NCBI RefSeq assembly: GCF_005870085.1
Contig: NZ_SZNM01000014.1
Coordinates: 1-64,000 of the forward strand
Direction: 5' to 3'
DNA from: Aquibacillus sediminis
GTDB lineage: Bacteria; Bacillota; Bacilli; Bacillales; Amphibacillaceae
DNA length: 64,000 nucleotides
Made by a program: the position numbers and the translations under genes. Shown here piece by piece: positions 17,696 to 27,204 of the stretch (positions within the stretch are counted from its first letter, which is position 1; each line of letters opens with the position of its first letter). The notes beneath the pieces were generated by a model. It had not been told where the DNA came from. It was given only the letters and a program-made list of their open reading frames with translations, and did not search any database.

Positions 17696-18139
17696 CAAAC
17701 CCTCTCCCTTTTGTCTTTAATGTAAGATTAGTGTAGCATCGCAAAAGCCGTATAGGATAACACCTAAAATCTATTGCTTGCCATAGCTTTAAACTATACC
17801 GGGACACGGGGACAGGGCACTTGTCCCATTTGTTTTGTATACGCACACTAAATGCGTAGGATATTTCTATTACTTTTTCAAATTCCGTTAGAAGGGAGAG
17901 AACCACCCTTCTACTTCCGCACATCACAACATGAATCCTCGAGATCTTCCAATCATATAGTTACAGATAGTGAATACACATATGTACTTCCCTCTCTTTA
18001 ACTACTTGTCAGCATTAGCCACTTTTTCATTTCTATATGCACGTGCCTTATTCAAATCGCACCTATCATGAATAGATTACTAGTAAGACAAGTCAACATG
18101 TTCTGAGGGAACTTTGTTTTCACATAAGGAGGGGAAGCA
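17696..18139. other. Gene-free stretch upstream of the methyltransferase
   Basis: About 440 bp containing one GGGACA repeat (17799-17829) and, at the right end, the AAGGAGGGG ribosome site of the PAP2 gene. I see no other feature. Confidence 0.5.
17799..17829. repeat. GGGACA palindromic repeat
   Basis: CCGGGACACGGGGACAGGG followed by CACTTGTCCCA. A single compact copy in a gene-free region. Confidence 0.65.
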
Positions 18140-18793
18140 TTGAACAGACAATTCAAGAATAAAACCACCCTTTCTCCTATAGTTGGAATAGGGTTGGTTA
18201 TCTTATTTTCGTTTCTATTTATTTGGATTGGTGAAAACCTTCTATTGGAATTCATAGTTAAACTCGATACTATGACCATTGAATTTTTCCAAACCATTCA
18301 GTCAAACTTTTTAGACCAATGGATGCTTTTCATCACCCAATTCTGATCAGTAGGGTTGATAGGCATGTTATCACTGTTTATTCTGTTATTGCTCTGGTAC
18401 AGGGGAAGTAGTTCATGGGAAATCACCTCATTTGTTATGACCGTTGGGGCTGGAGGCATACTATTATTCCTATTAAAAGAGTTTTATGTAAGGGAAAGAC
18501 CTATGTTTCATCCATTTATTGATGTAGGTGGCTATAGTTTTCCTAGTGGCCATGCAACGGGAGCTGTTTTGTTATATGGGGTTATCATTTATTCGTTCAG
18601 GCAGAATCGACCATCGCCATTTCAAAAGTGGAGCTTCACCATTGTGGTAGGAATTTTCATTTTTTTGATTGGAATTAGCAGAATTTACTTGGGCGTCCAT
18701 TTTCCTACCGATGTCCTCGCTGGCTATTTTGCTGGGTTGGCATGGTTGATTGCTTGTATATTGCCTTTGGAATGGAAAAAACGACGGAGTTAA
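18140..18793 (+). pseudogene. PAP2-family phosphatase interrupted by one in-frame TGA
   Basis: The frame starts at TTG 18140 after AAGGAGGGG and runs to ITQF, then TGA at 18344-18346, then continues in the same frame as SVGLIGMLSLF to 18793. Together the parts give about 217 residues with the membrane segments and motifs of type 2 phosphatidic acid phosphatases: KEFYVRERP, YSFPSGHATG and SRIYLGVHFPTDVLAG. The TGA falls where relatives carry Gly before Ser-Val (FGS), so a single G-to-T change in GGA explains it. All catalytic residues lie after the stop, so the product is inactive unless the stop is read through or translation restarts at 18365. A sequencing error is the other option. Confidence 0.8.
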
Positions 18794-18798
18794 AAAGA

Positions 18799-18846
18799 TA
18801 CCTGGTACGATTCGTTGACAGTTGTCCATACGACGTACCAGGTACC
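18799..18846. repeat. Inverted repeat after the PAP2 gene
   Basis: ACCTGGTACG at 18800 pairs perfectly with CGTACCAGGT at 18834, with TTCGTTGACAGTTGTCCATACGA between, which itself can fold. It is likely a terminator or a dispersed hairpin repeat. Confidence 0.6.
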
Positions 18847-18870
18847 TTCTAAGAAGGGAAAAAAAACGCA

Positions 18871-19101
18871 TTAATTCTTATCGTTATTTTCATCATCACG
18901 ATCATTTGGTTTTTCTAATAGTTTCATAGTTATCACTGTAATAAATACTAATCCACTAATGATGCCAAGAACTAAAAAGATCGTAGTCCCCGTTTGATTT
19001 GGCGGAACAGTATTTGCGCTGATCATATAACCTACAATTGAAAAACTAATAGCAAAAGCAGAAAAAGTAATCATTAGTTTTATAATTACATACTTTAACA
19101 T
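18871..19101 (-). CDS. Small two-span membrane protein, unknown
   Basis: A 76-residue protein starting MLKYVIIKLMITFSAF, with two hydrophobic helices (about residues 5-28 and 38-59) and a short charged C-terminal tail rich in Asp, Asn and Lys. The ATG at 19101 follows GAGGTGATAAAA, which is a better site than the GTG at 19110. No family is recognised. It stands alone and reads toward the PAP2 gene. Confidence 0.55.
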   Translation of the reverse strand: MLKYVIIKLMITFSAFAISFSIVGYMISANTVPPNQTGTTIFLVLGIISGLVFITVITMKLLEKPNDRDDENNDKN

Positions 19102-19520
19102 TTTTATCACCTCTTCGTCTGTTAGAACCGATACCTAGTAGAAGCACGGAGGGGAATTTGAATAGTAGTATTTTCATAGATTGCTGTCTATCATAACCTG
19201 AATTTAACATAACAGTTGAAGCTGTAAAAATCGAATGAATCCTTTTTATTCTACCTACAATTTGTAAATAATTAAAGTAACTATAATTAAAATAAAGGAG
19301 TTGGATCAAGATGAATCAAAAAAAATTTTCATAGGGAGTTTTATAGAGAAATAATAACTACTGTTATAGAGGCATTTAGCACTCGCGGGAACTGAACAAG
19401 GTATCGATTTAAAAATATAATTTAAAATTGCACTGAGATAGAATATCAGAAATATGCTTATACAAGCTTATAATGGTGCATACACGACTTGGTTTTGAAC
19501 AACATAAATGTATCAAACAA
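19102..19520. other. Gene-poor stretch with a possible 14-codon peptide
   Basis: About 420 bp of AT-rich sequence. An ATG after AAGGAGTTGGATCAAG (near 19311) opens only 14 codons, MNQKKIFIGSFIEK. This may be a leader peptide or the front of a decayed gene. Nothing else is recognisable. Confidence 0.35.
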
Positions 19521-19552
19521 AAGAAAGCACGGTGATTCCCGTGCTTCCTTTT
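19521..19552. terminator. Terminator downstream of the tricarboxylate operon
   Basis: AAGCACGG at 19525 pairs with CCGTGCTT at 19539; T-rich runs lie on both sides. On the minus strand it closes the operon ending with prpD. Confidence 0.75.
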
Positions 19553-19649
19553 TCAATGAATTTGAAGACCACCCAACTTTTCTACAAATAGTCCCTTTTT
19601 GACCTATAATCGACCACTTCCTATTGTGCTTGGCTCGAATTCCCCAATA

Positions 19650-21083
19650 CTACTTCTCCCATAAATCCACAAAATTGTTTACTTCTATATCAAGAAATCC
19701 GTCAAAATCAGTAAAGGCTTCTTTAATATTCTCTTGTTGCTCTTCATTTAACTGAGTCGATACATTATACTCAAATTTTTCATGCAATAATGGTCTACCT
19801 TCCTCACGCCGGAAACGATGACCAAGCGGATATCTCTTTTCAAGCTGTTCTGTGGAAGTCCCATCACTGAAGCTAACTTGGACAGCATTGGCAATAGAAC
19901 GTTTAGAAGGATCCAAATATTCTTGAGAATAATTTTTATCTTCTATCACCGTCATTTTTGCTCGAACTTGATCAATCAATGGATTGTTTGCGATCTTGTC
20001 TTCATAATGATCTGCTGTAATGTCACCATAGATTAAACCAACCGCTACAATATACTGTAAACAATGGTCACGATCTGCTGGGTTGTTAAGAGGCCCTTCT
20101 TTATCAATAATTCGCTTTGCTGATTCATGCGTGTAGATAACAATTTCCTCTATATCTTCTAATCGCTTTTTAACTTGATGATGTAATTCAATGGCACATT
20201 CAGCAGCAGTCTGTGCATGAAATTCAGCTGGGTATGAAATCTTAAATAAAATATTTTTCATAACATAATCTTCAAGTGGTTGGGCTAATGTAATAGACCT
20301 TCCACGCATTAATACATCCTCAAAACCCCATTGTTCTGCACTCAATGCAGTAGGATAGCCCATTTCATCGCGTAACGCCAAAAACGCCAACCAAACACCA
20401 CGACTGGTTGCATCGCCTGCTGCCCATGATTTACGCGAACCGGCATTCGGAGAGTGACGGTATGTTCTTAAAGTAGAGTTATCAATCCAAGCATTGGATA
20501 TTGCATTCATAATCTGTTCTTTTGTTCCACCTAACATTTTTGTTGCTACTGCAGCAGTAGCAATCTTAACAAATAGCACGTGGTCTAACCCTTCACGATT
20601 CAAGCTATTTTCTAACGCTAGAATACCTTGTATTTCATGCGTCATAATTAACGATTTGGCAATATCCTTCATCGTTAATGGGCGTTTTCCATCTCTAGCA
20701 TTCTTCCGGCTTATATAATCTGCGACCATTAACACCCCACCAAGATTATCAGAAGGATGCCCCCATTCCTGCGCTAACCAACAATCATTATAATCCAACC
20801 ACCGAATCATCGTCCCAAAATTAAATGAAGCTTGCACTGGATCCAAATAATAATCCGTACCAGGTACTTGACTACCTATGTCAACGGATGTCGGCACTAC
20901 TGGGCCAAGTAACTTTGTACATGCTTGATAGTTCAACGACAACATCGCACACCCCATACTATCCATGATCACATCTTTTGCAACCGCCATCGATTCATTA
21001 TCCCCTACATCTTCACGCAAAACATATTCTGCGATTGCTTCTATAACTGAATCAAAATTATGTCGATTGTTAGCTGTCAACAT
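19650..21083 (-). CDS. prpD: MmgE/PrpD-family 2-methylcitrate dehydratase, copy 1
   Basis: This 477-residue protein matches PrpD along its length, with the landmarks [37 protein letters not shown]-type loop, [12 protein letters not shown] and [11 protein letters not shown]. PrpD dehydrates 2-methylcitrate to 2-methylaconitate without an iron-sulfur cluster. The ATG at 21083 has GGGAG five bases upstream and overlaps the end of prpB by 14 bases, so translation is coupled. Downstream lies a terminator. It is similar over the full length to the protein at 36855. The substrate could be another tricarboxylate brought in by the transporters of this operon. Confidence 0.9.
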   Translation of the reverse strand: MLTANNRHNFDSVIEAIAEYVLREDVGDNESMAVAKDVIMDSMGCAMLSLNYQACTKLLGPVVPTSVDIGSQVPGTDYYLDPVQASFNFGTMIRWLDYNDCWLAQEWGHPSDNLGGVLMVADYISRKNARDGKRPLTMKDIAKSLIMTHEIQGILALENSLNREGLDHVLFVKIATAAVATKMLGGTKEQIMNAISNAWIDNSTLRTYRHSPNAGSRKSWAAGDATSRGVWLAFLALRDEMGYPTALSAEQWGFEDVLMRGRSITLAQPLEDYVMKNILFKISYPAEFHAQTAAECAIELHHQVKKRLEDIEEIVIYTHESAKRIIDKEGPLNNPADRDHCLQYIVAVGLIYGDITADHYEDKIANNPLIDQVRAKMTVIEDKNYSQEYLDPSKRSIANAVQVSFSDGTSTEQLEKRYPLGHRFRREEGRPLLHEKFEYNVSTQLNEEQQENIKEAFTDFDGFLDIEVNNFVDLWEK

Positions 21084-21990
21084 CATCACTCCCAGACAGT
21101 ACCGTTTTAGCAATGCTTTGATCTAACGCTTCATAGTCAGCAAGGCGAATCGTTTCATACAACTCTTCTCTTGTCTGCATCCGCTCTAATACATCTTTTT
21201 GTGTGCCTTTATGAAAAATTTCTGAGAACGCTAATTCATAAGCTTTGGCCGCTACACGCATGGATGTCACCGGATAAATGACCATGTCATATCCCATTTC
21301 TTGGAACTCTAGGGCTGTATAATAAGGGGTTTTCCCAAACTCTGTCATATTGGCTAGCAGAGGCACCTCAATCGCCTGATTGAATCGTTTAAAGTCCGTT
21401 TCATTCGTGATTGCTTCTGGAAAAATAACATCAGCACCTGCCTCTTGGTAGGCTTTTGCTCGATTGATGGCAGCATCCAACCCTTCCACACTATGAGCAT
21501 CAGTACGTGCCACTAAAATTAAGGTTGGCGCTGCTCTTTTAACCATCTTTATTTTCTCTACCATCTCCTCTTTCGTTACCAGTTGCTTGCCATTCAGATG
21601 CCCACACTTTTTTGGGATTTTTTGGTCTTCCATTTGTATGGCCGCCACTTTCGCTTCAACCATCTCGTGGACCGTACGAGCTACATTTAGCGGGCCGCCG
21701 AATCCATTGTCAACATCAACCAATATTGGCAAATTAGTTGCACGAACAATTTCATTTGCTCGTTCAGCCACCTCAGTAGAGTGTAATAACCCAAGATCTG
21801 GTATGCCTTTACTCGCTGTTAAGGCACCACCAGATAAATACAATGCCGAGAAGCCAACTTGTTGAGCTATCAATCCAGCCATAGGATCATGCGTACCCAT
21901 TATTTTTAAAATAGATTGGTCTCTAACTGCTTGCATAAATTGTTCGGCTAACTCTTCCTGCGTTTGTTGCTTCGATACTAACCATGTCAT
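21070..21990 (-). CDS. prpB: Isocitrate/methylisocitrate lyase family protein, copy 1
   Basis: A 306-residue TIM-barrel enzyme of the PEP mutase/isocitrate lyase superfamily. The active-site motif [11 protein letters not shown] is intact, and VDVDNGFGG supplies metal-binding acids. PrpB splits 2-methylisocitrate into pyruvate and succinate. GGAGG lies eight bases before the ATG at 21990; an in-frame GTG at 21996 is less favourable. It sits 14 bp after the SLC13 permease gene. It is paralogous to the protein at 38349. Specificity for methylisocitrate over related acids such as dimethylmalate cannot be proven from sequence. Confidence 0.9.
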   Translation of the reverse strand: MTWLVSKQQTQEELAEQFMQAVRDQSILKIMGTHDPMAGLIAQQVGFSALYLSGGALTASKGIPDLGLLHSTEVAERANEIVRATNLPILVDVDNGFGGPLNVARTVHEMVEAKVAAIQMEDQKIPKKCGHLNGKQLVTKEEMVEKIKMVKRAAPTLILVARTDAHSVEGLDAAINRAKAYQEAGADVIFPEAITNETDFKRFNQAIEVPLLANMTEFGKTPYYTALEFQEMGYDMVIYPVTSMRVAAKAYELAFSEIFHKGTQKDVLERMQTREELYETIRLADYEALDQSIAKTVLSGSDDVDS

Positions 21991-22003
21991 GGTCACACCC
22001 TCC

Positions 22004-23371
22004 TCATAGAATCCAATTCCAATACAAAAAGATCGATGCGAAAATAATACAGAGCCAAACGACCATCGCGACTAATCCAACACGAAATAAATCTTGAATT
22101 TTAAAGTATCTAAACGAATAACTAATCAAATGAACAGGGGATTGTGTGATTAATAAAAATCCAGGTACCCCTGCTAGATAGATACCCATCGCTAATACTA
22201 AAGGAGAAAAATTTAATTGCTCTCCAAACGTAATCGCTAGTGGTAACATAATGGTTAAGAAACCTAGCACATTAACAAATACAATACGAACGATACTTGT
22301 TATAACAATTAAACCAATTACAATATATACTTGATTAAAATTTTCACTATTTTGCACCAGGAAACGGGTTGCTGTATCTAACGCTCCTGTATCAATTAAC
22401 ATATTGGATAGCATTAATGTGGCCGCGAAGAAAATCATCATATCCCAGTTTATTCCTTTTTTAGCATCTTCCCATTTCATTACACCAATGTAAGGCAAAC
22501 AAACAAACGTTGCACCTAGGAGACCAATTAACTGGAGTGGTTGATGATGAAGAGGCTGAATCAACCATAAAAAAATCGTACTTCCAATTATAATCGCCAT
22601 TCGAATTTCTCGCGGCTTCCATTTACCATTCTGTTCAATTTTTTCATCAATTAGCTTTTTTATTAGACGATAATCTACTTGCTCTACTGGAAACACTTTT
22701 AAAAAAAGTCCCCATAGTAATAATACAAATAGAAGAATTGGTACACCTAGATATAAAATCCACGTAAAATAATTAATCGTTTCAGAAACGGAAGAAAACA
22801 TACCAAATGCATAAATCGTCGAACTCGCCCCTGTCGGTACAAAAGCAGCAGAAATGGCACTAACATATGCAATACCAATAAACAAGGATTTACCAATATG
22901 ATCCACATCATGAATCGTTTTCAAATTTTTCATTAAATCATCTAAAATGGACCCGACAAGTTGCCCCTTGCCAATATTAGATGGTACAAAAAGAGTTAGA
23001 ACAAATTCCATCAAAAAGGAGACAAAAATTAAAATCTTCCCCGAACCTTTCGCTAGACTTAATATTTTCAAAGAAACTCGACTTGCTAATCCTGTTTCAA
23101 TAAACGCATACGACAATATGAACGTTGAAAATAATAACCAAACAAGACTAGAACCAAAGTAACTTAATGTTTCATCATACGTAAAAAAATGAAAGGATAA
23201 AATCAAAATTAAAATCAATGAACTAAAAGCTAGAGGGAACACTCTACCAATCCATAACAATTGAATGACCAGGAGTGCTCCCAATGCTTGTAGTTGTATA
23301 TCCCAATTGGGTATGAAAAAAAATCCATACAGAAGGATTGCGATAATGAATAATACACGTTGTTTTGTCAT
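22004..23371 (-). CDS. SLC13/DASS-family dicarboxylate/tricarboxylate permease
   Basis: This 455-residue protein has about eleven to twelve hydrophobic segments and two halves carrying the loop motifs of divalent anion:sodium symporters (VPTGASSTIYAF in the first half, a degenerate LLITQSP loop in the second). The family imports succinate, malate or citrate with sodium. AGGCGG precedes the ATG. It lies between tctA and prpB in one operon, a second uptake route beside the tripartite TctABC system. It could import the same acid with lower affinity or act as an exchanger for a product such as succinate. Confidence 0.85.
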   Translation of the reverse strand: MTKQRVLFIIAILLYGFFFIPNWDIQLQALGALLVIQLLWIGRVFPLAFSSLILILILSFHFFTYDETLSYFGSSLVWLLFSTFILSYAFIETGLASRVSLKILSLAKGSGKILIFVSFLMEFVLTLFVPSNIGKGQLVGSILDDLMKNLKTIHDVDHIGKSLFIGIAYVSAISAAFVPTGASSTIYAFGMFSSVSETINYFTWILYLGVPILLFVLLLWGLFLKVFPVEQVDYRLIKKLIDEKIEQNGKWKPREIRMAIIIGSTIFLWLIQPLHHQPLQLIGLLGATFVCLPYIGVMKWEDAKKGINWDMMIFFAATLMLSNMLIDTGALDTATRFLVQNSENFNQVYIVIGLIVITSIVRIVFVNVLGFLTIMLPLAITFGEQLNFSPLVLAMGIYLAGVPGFLLITQSPVHLISYSFRYFKIQDLFRVGLVAMVVWLCIIFASIFLYWNWIL

Positions 23372-23402
23372 ATCATGACCGCCTTATAAGCACATCACCT
23401 GT

Positions 23403-24902
23403 TTAAGCAGATTTGTTCGCTCGCTTTTTTTGTATTGCTGAAAGGATGAACGGATATGAAACGGATAACACCGTTAGAATCAATAAGACAATCGTCACCG
23501 GTGATGCAAAAAGAATCGAACTTAAGTTATCGTGTGCAACTAAACTCTTTCTGAAATTCTGTTCCATATCTGAACCAACAATGACAGCCAAAATTAGTGG
23601 AGCTATCGGAAATTTCAACAACTTCATAAATAAGCCGAATATTCCAAAAATAACAAGTACGTAAAAGTCAATGATACTATAACTTAATGTATACGTACCG
23701 ATAAACGCTAACACTAAAATCAATGGATATAAAATACGTGGTGGTGTGCTTAAAATTTTTACTAACAATCCAATCAGCAGAACATTAATTGCGACTAAAA
23801 GGATATTTCCGAGAAACATGCTATTAACTAATGTCCATACCATTTCTGGACTTTCTTCAAACAATAATGGGCCAGGGCGCATGCCTAACATGATGACAGC
23901 TCCCAAAATAACTGCAGTTGTACCAGAACCTGGAATCCCCATGGTTAATAACGGAATAAATGAACCAACAGAAGCTGCGTTATTAGAAGACTCTGGTGCT
24001 GCCACACCTTCAACTGCCCCTTTACCAAATTCTTCTGGGTGTTTCGAAAGCTGTCTTTCCGTTGTATAACTTAACATCGATGCGATAGAGCCACCTGCAC
24101 CAGGTAATACACCAATTAAAAATCCAATCGGACCGTTACGGATAATTGGCCATTTTGATCGTTTCCATTGTTCTCGAGTAATGCCTATTTTCCCAAGTTT
24201 ATTCTTATTTTGTAATCGATCAAGGTTTAAGTAATTATATAAAACCTCTCCCACTGCATACACACCAATAATTACAACTAAAAAATCGATGCCTTCGCTT
24301 AACTGAGGGATCCCGAAAGTAAAACGATGAACCCCTGTTTGTAAATCTATCCCAACTGTACTTAACATCAAACCAATCGACATTGCAATAAAACCTTTAA
24401 CCATATTTCCTTTAGACAATGAAACAATAGCCGATAACGTAAACAAAAAGAGCATAAAATACTCTGCAGGACCAAACCTTAAAGCAAAGGATGCTAATGG
24501 TTTCGCTAACAAAATAAAACCGATTATAGCAAAAATGCCACCAATTAGCGAAGCAATGGCTGATATAGTTAATGCTTGCCCTGCTTGACCATTTCTGGTC
24601 ATTGGATAACCATCAAAAGTAGCAGCAATCGCAGAGCCATCACCAGGAGTATTGAGTAATATCGAACTTCGAGACCCTCCGTACATGGCACCGTAGTAAA
24701 TGGCAGCCATTAAGATCAGAGCACTGGTTGGGTCCATACCAAACGTGATTGGAATCAATACCGCAACTGCGGTGGCTGGACCGAGGCCCGGTAACATCCC
24801 TACAACGGTACCTAGAAAACCACCAATTAAAACCCATAAGATGTTCATTGGATGAAATGCAGTCGTAAGCCCTTCTATGAAATATTGCAAATCTACACCC
24901 AT
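23403..24902 (-). CDS. tctA: Tripartite tricarboxylate transporter, large permease subunit
   Basis: A 499-residue integral membrane protein with about eleven segments and the TctA signature loops: LGTVVGMLPGLGPATAVAVLIP, the GSRSSILLNTPGDGSAIAA loop and GVLPGAGGSIASMLSY, repeated in the two halves. It forms the channel with TctB and takes substrate from the periplasmic-type binding protein TctC. GGAGG lies nine bases before the ATG at 24902; an ATG two codons upstream is closer than usual. The gene follows tctB with a gap of about 14 bp. Confidence 0.93.
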   Translation of the reverse strand: MGVDLQYFIEGLTTAFHPMNILWVLIGGFLGTVVGMLPGLGPATAVAVLIPITFGMDPTSALILMAAIYYGAMYGGSRSSILLNTPGDGSAIAATFDGYPMTRNGQAGQALTISAIASLIGGIFAIIGFILLAKPLASFALRFGPAEYFMLFLFTLSAIVSLSKGNMVKGFIAMSIGLMLSTVGIDLQTGVHRFTFGIPQLSEGIDFLVVIIGVYAVGEVLYNYLNLDRLQNKNKLGKIGITREQWKRSKWPIIRNGPIGFLIGVLPGAGGSIASMLSYTTERQLSKHPEEFGKGAVEGVAAPESSNNAASVGSFIPLLTMGIPGSGTTAVILGAVIMLGMRPGPLLFEESPEMVWTLVNSMFLGNILLVAINVLLIGLLVKILSTPPRILYPLILVLAFIGTYTLSYSIIDFYVLVIFGIFGLFMKLLKFPIAPLILAVIVGSDMEQNFRKSLVAHDNLSSILFASPVTIVLLILTVLSVSYPFILSAIQKKRANKSA

Positions 24903-24916
24903 TAACATTCACCTCC

Positions 24917-25360
24917 CTAAGGTAAACTTACATTAAGTAATTCAGCGAAAGAATACCATGTAATTATTGAGAAAATAACTGAGATTAATAGATTTTGTAG
25001 CCATTTCTCTCTACCATTCACAACAAACAATAAACCACCAAGAAAAATGATTGTCGAAAACAAGAAGCCAATTCGTTCAAATAGAAAAGCATAAATGAAA
25101 ATTAGTACTAAACTTGATACAATTAAAAGCGGTGTTCTACCTTGTACCAACCCTCTAAGTTCCTCCATTGCTTCCGAGCGCTTCTTCCATTCTTGAATAA
25201 AATATATAATACTCATGATTAATAGAAAGATGCCAACAACAGCAGGAAAATAAAGAGGACCATTAGGATCGCCAACGCGAGATTTTGTCATATTCAATGT
25301 AAAAAATAAAAATCCAACACTTAAAGCCAGAGAAACAAGAGGCATAGCCAAGCGTATCAT
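24917..25360 (-). CDS. tctB: Tripartite tricarboxylate transporter, small permease subunit
   Basis: This 147-residue membrane protein has four hydrophobic segments and the DPNGPLYFPAVVG motif after the first one, typical of TctB. AGGGGGAATTGCA precedes the ATG. It pairs with TctA. A 12-bp perfect hairpin separates it from the upstream tctC gene, which probably allows more binding protein than permease to be made. Confidence 0.9.
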   Translation of the reverse strand: MIRLAMPLVSLALSVGFLFFTLNMTKSRVGDPNGPLYFPAVVGIFLLIMSIIYFIQEWKKRSEAMEELRGLVQGRTPLLIVSSLVLIFIYAFLFERIGFLFSTIIFLGGLLFVVNGREKWLQNLLISVIFSIITWYSFAELLNVSLP

Positions 25361-25382
25361 TGCAATTCCCCCTATAATAATG

Positions 25383-25412
25383 GGATAAATCCACTAAGGT
25401 GTGGATTTATCC
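25383..25412 (-). promoter_or_regulatory. Intercistronic hairpin between tctC and tctB
   Basis: GGATAAATCCAC and GTGGATTTATCC are perfect 12-bp arms with the loop TAAGGT. There is no T-run, so it looks like an mRNA-protecting or attenuating stem after the binding-protein gene rather than a full terminator. Confidence 0.65.
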
Positions 25413-25421
25413 TTTAAATAT

Positions 25422-26402
25422 TTAGTCCGTTAATCCAGCATCTCTAAGTAATTCTTCATAATTTGCTGTTTGTTCTTCTAAAAATGCTTCAGCTTCCTCA
25501 CTATCTTTATAAAATGCTTGCCATTCATTATTTTCTAGAATATCTTGCCAAGCTTCTGTTTCTACCAATTCACTTATCCTATCATCCCAATAAGCAATTT
25601 CTTCCTCTGTCATGTCTGGAGGACCCATAACACCACGCCAATGAGGAAATACCATGTCAATACCTTGTTCTTTCCATGTTTCAACTTCTTCTAACCCTTC
25701 AATAGGTTCTTCAGAGCCAGTAGCCACTATTTTTAATTTATCTGCTTCATGTTGTTCCTTCGCCTCAGATACAGACATCGTTGCAACATCCACATGATCA
25801 CCTAGAAGTGCTGTCACAACATCTCCACCGCTATCATAAATCATAAATTCAAGTTGGGTTACATCAACACCGTGTTCCTTTGCTGCTTGCACAAATGCTA
25901 AATGGTCATTATTACCAAGGCTTGGAGCAACAGCAATTTTTAATGAAGTAGGATCCTCTTTTAATTTATCCATAATATCTATACCTGAATCAAACTCAGA
26001 ATCCGGTGCAACCGCTACTGAAATCCATTCTGTGGTTAAAATCCCTAGTGGAGTGAAGTCTTCATATGTCAAATCACTTTGCCCTAACAAATTGTTAGTA
26101 ATTAAAAGACTTGAGTTAATCGAAAAGTGGTGTGCATCTTGATCCATTAAGTATTGCCATCCTACTTCACCACCACCACCTGGTTTGTTAACAACATTCA
26201 TATTCTCCTCAATGATATTTTCATCAGAAAATAATTTTTGCATTGCTCTAGCTGTACCATCCCATCCACCACCTGGAGATGCTGGTGCTACAATTTCAAT
26301 ATCCGTTGTTGGGAATTCCTCTGTCTGGTTCGAACTGCTTGATGAACAAGCAACAAGTGTTGTAGCTACAATAATAAACATTGCCAATAATACTTTTTTC
26401 AT
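25422..26402 (-). CDS. tctC: Tripartite tricarboxylate transporter substrate-binding lipoprotein
   Basis: A 326-residue lipoprotein. MKKVLLAMFIIVATTLVAC is a signal peptide and lipobox with the modified Cys near residue 19, followed by a Ser-rich linker. The mature part begins DIEIVAPASPGGGWDGTARAMQ, the conserved substrate-clamping PGGGxD loop of TctC/Bug proteins. It captures the carboxylate outside the membrane. The ATG at 26402 has AGAGGGG eight bases upstream; the ATG at 26408 is too close. A consensus cre site lies about 60-75 bp upstream, so carbon-catabolite repression by CcpA is likely, along with control by the two-component system just upstream. Confidence 0.93.
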   Translation of the reverse strand: MKKVLLAMFIIVATTLVACSSSSSNQTEEFPTTDIEIVAPASPGGGWDGTARAMQKLFSDENIIEENMNVVNKPGGGGEVGWQYLMDQDAHHFSINSSLLITNNLLGQSDLTYEDFTPLGILTTEWISVAVAPDSEFDSGIDIMDKLKEDPTSLKIAVAPSLGNNDHLAFVQAAKEHGVDVTQLEFMIYDSGGDVVTALLGDHVDVATMSVSEAKEQHEADKLKIVATGSEEPIEGLEEVETWKEQGIDMVFPHWRGVMGPPDMTEEEIAYWDDRISELVETEAWQDILENNEWQAFYKDSEEAEAFLEEQTANYEELLRDAGLTD

Positions 26403-26461
26403 AAACATAACCCCTCTTTCTTTTAGTAGTTACAAATTCACTATAGTGCAAATATTCCATC

Positions 26462-26476
26462 TTGTAACCGTTTTCA
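26462..26476 (-). promoter_or_regulatory. CcpA cre site upstream of tctC
   Basis: TTGTAACCGTTTTCA fits the cre consensus WTGNAANCGNWNNCW at every defined position. It lies between the response regulator gene and tctC, in the promoter region of the transport operon. Confidence 0.65.
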
Positions 26477-26502
26477 AAATAAATCACAAAAAGAACAAAA
26501 AA

Positions 26503-27204
26503 TTAATTTTGTTCTTTTTGTTCACACAATTCGTTAGCATAATATTTCCTCTCCGGCCTCCCAATCACCCCATACTCTTGTTCTACACGCACATATTTCT
26601 TGGATACCAAATATTCCAAATATCTTCGTGCAGTAGTTCGTGATGAACCAATATTTTGTCCCATTTCATCTGATGACCAAGGACCTTTATATTGATCCAG
26701 TTGGCGCTTCACTTTTTCTAATGTAATTTTATCGATCCCTTTTGGTAGTGCTTCAACAGTTTGTATTTGAGATCCCTGGGATGAAAATAATTTATCTATT
26801 AAATAATGGTCAATTTCATTATATCCTTCTAACAATCGCTTTCTTTCCCGGTATTGTTCAAATACATCTTTAAAACGTTCAAATGACGCTGGTTTAATCA
26901 CATAATTTACAACCCCCTTCTTCAAGCTATCCTCCAATAAATCTATTTCTGTAGCCGCTGTAATCATAACAATATCTAACTTTGGGGTCACCTCTCGCAA
27001 TTGTTTAATAAGATCTGTCCCTAAAATATCCGGCAGATAAATATCTAAAAGAAGTAGATCGGCTTCCACTTCTTTAACCATTTGTAAAGTTTCCTTTCCA
27101 TTCGTTGATTTACCTACCACTTTTACACCCTGAATCTTTTGTAGAAATCCTTCATGAATGTTTGCTACTCGGAAGTCATCTTCAGCAATAATCACTTTAA
27201 TCAT
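26503..27204 (-). CDS. CitB/DcuR-type response regulator
   Basis: This 233-residue protein has a receiver domain (residues 1-120; phospho-acceptor Asp54 in LLLLDIYLPD, acidic pair at Asp9-Asp10, Lys103 in VIKPASFERF) and a C-terminal winged helix of the CitB family (GQNIGSSRTTARRYLEYLVSKKYV). It overlaps the kinase gene by eight bases. In B. subtilis the related CitT activates the citrate carrier gene citM. Here the expected target is the tctC promoter immediately downstream. Confidence 0.9.
   Translation of the reverse strand: MIKVIIAEDDFRVANIHEGFLQKIQGVKVVGKSTNGKETLQMVKEVEADLLLLDIYLPDILGTDLIKQLREVTPKLDIVMITAATEIDLLEDSLKKGVVNYVIKPASFERFKDVFEQYRERKRLLEGYNEIDHYLIDKLFSSQGSQIQTVEALPKGIDKITLEKVKRQLDQYKGPWSSDEMGQNIGSSRTTARRYLEYLVSKKYVRVEQEYGVIGRPERKYYANELCEQKEQN

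Noticed and set aside
18344-18346. TGA in the PAP2 gene as a selenocysteine codon
   Set aside because: The position is a Gly in relatives, is not catalytic, and no SECIS-like stem is apparent after it; a point mutation is simpler.
23301-23312. CCCAATTGGG palindrome resembling the amine-island operator
   Set aside because: It lies inside the coding sequence of the SLC13 permease (Pro-Asn-Trp codons) and lacks the flanking ATTA/TAAT bases.
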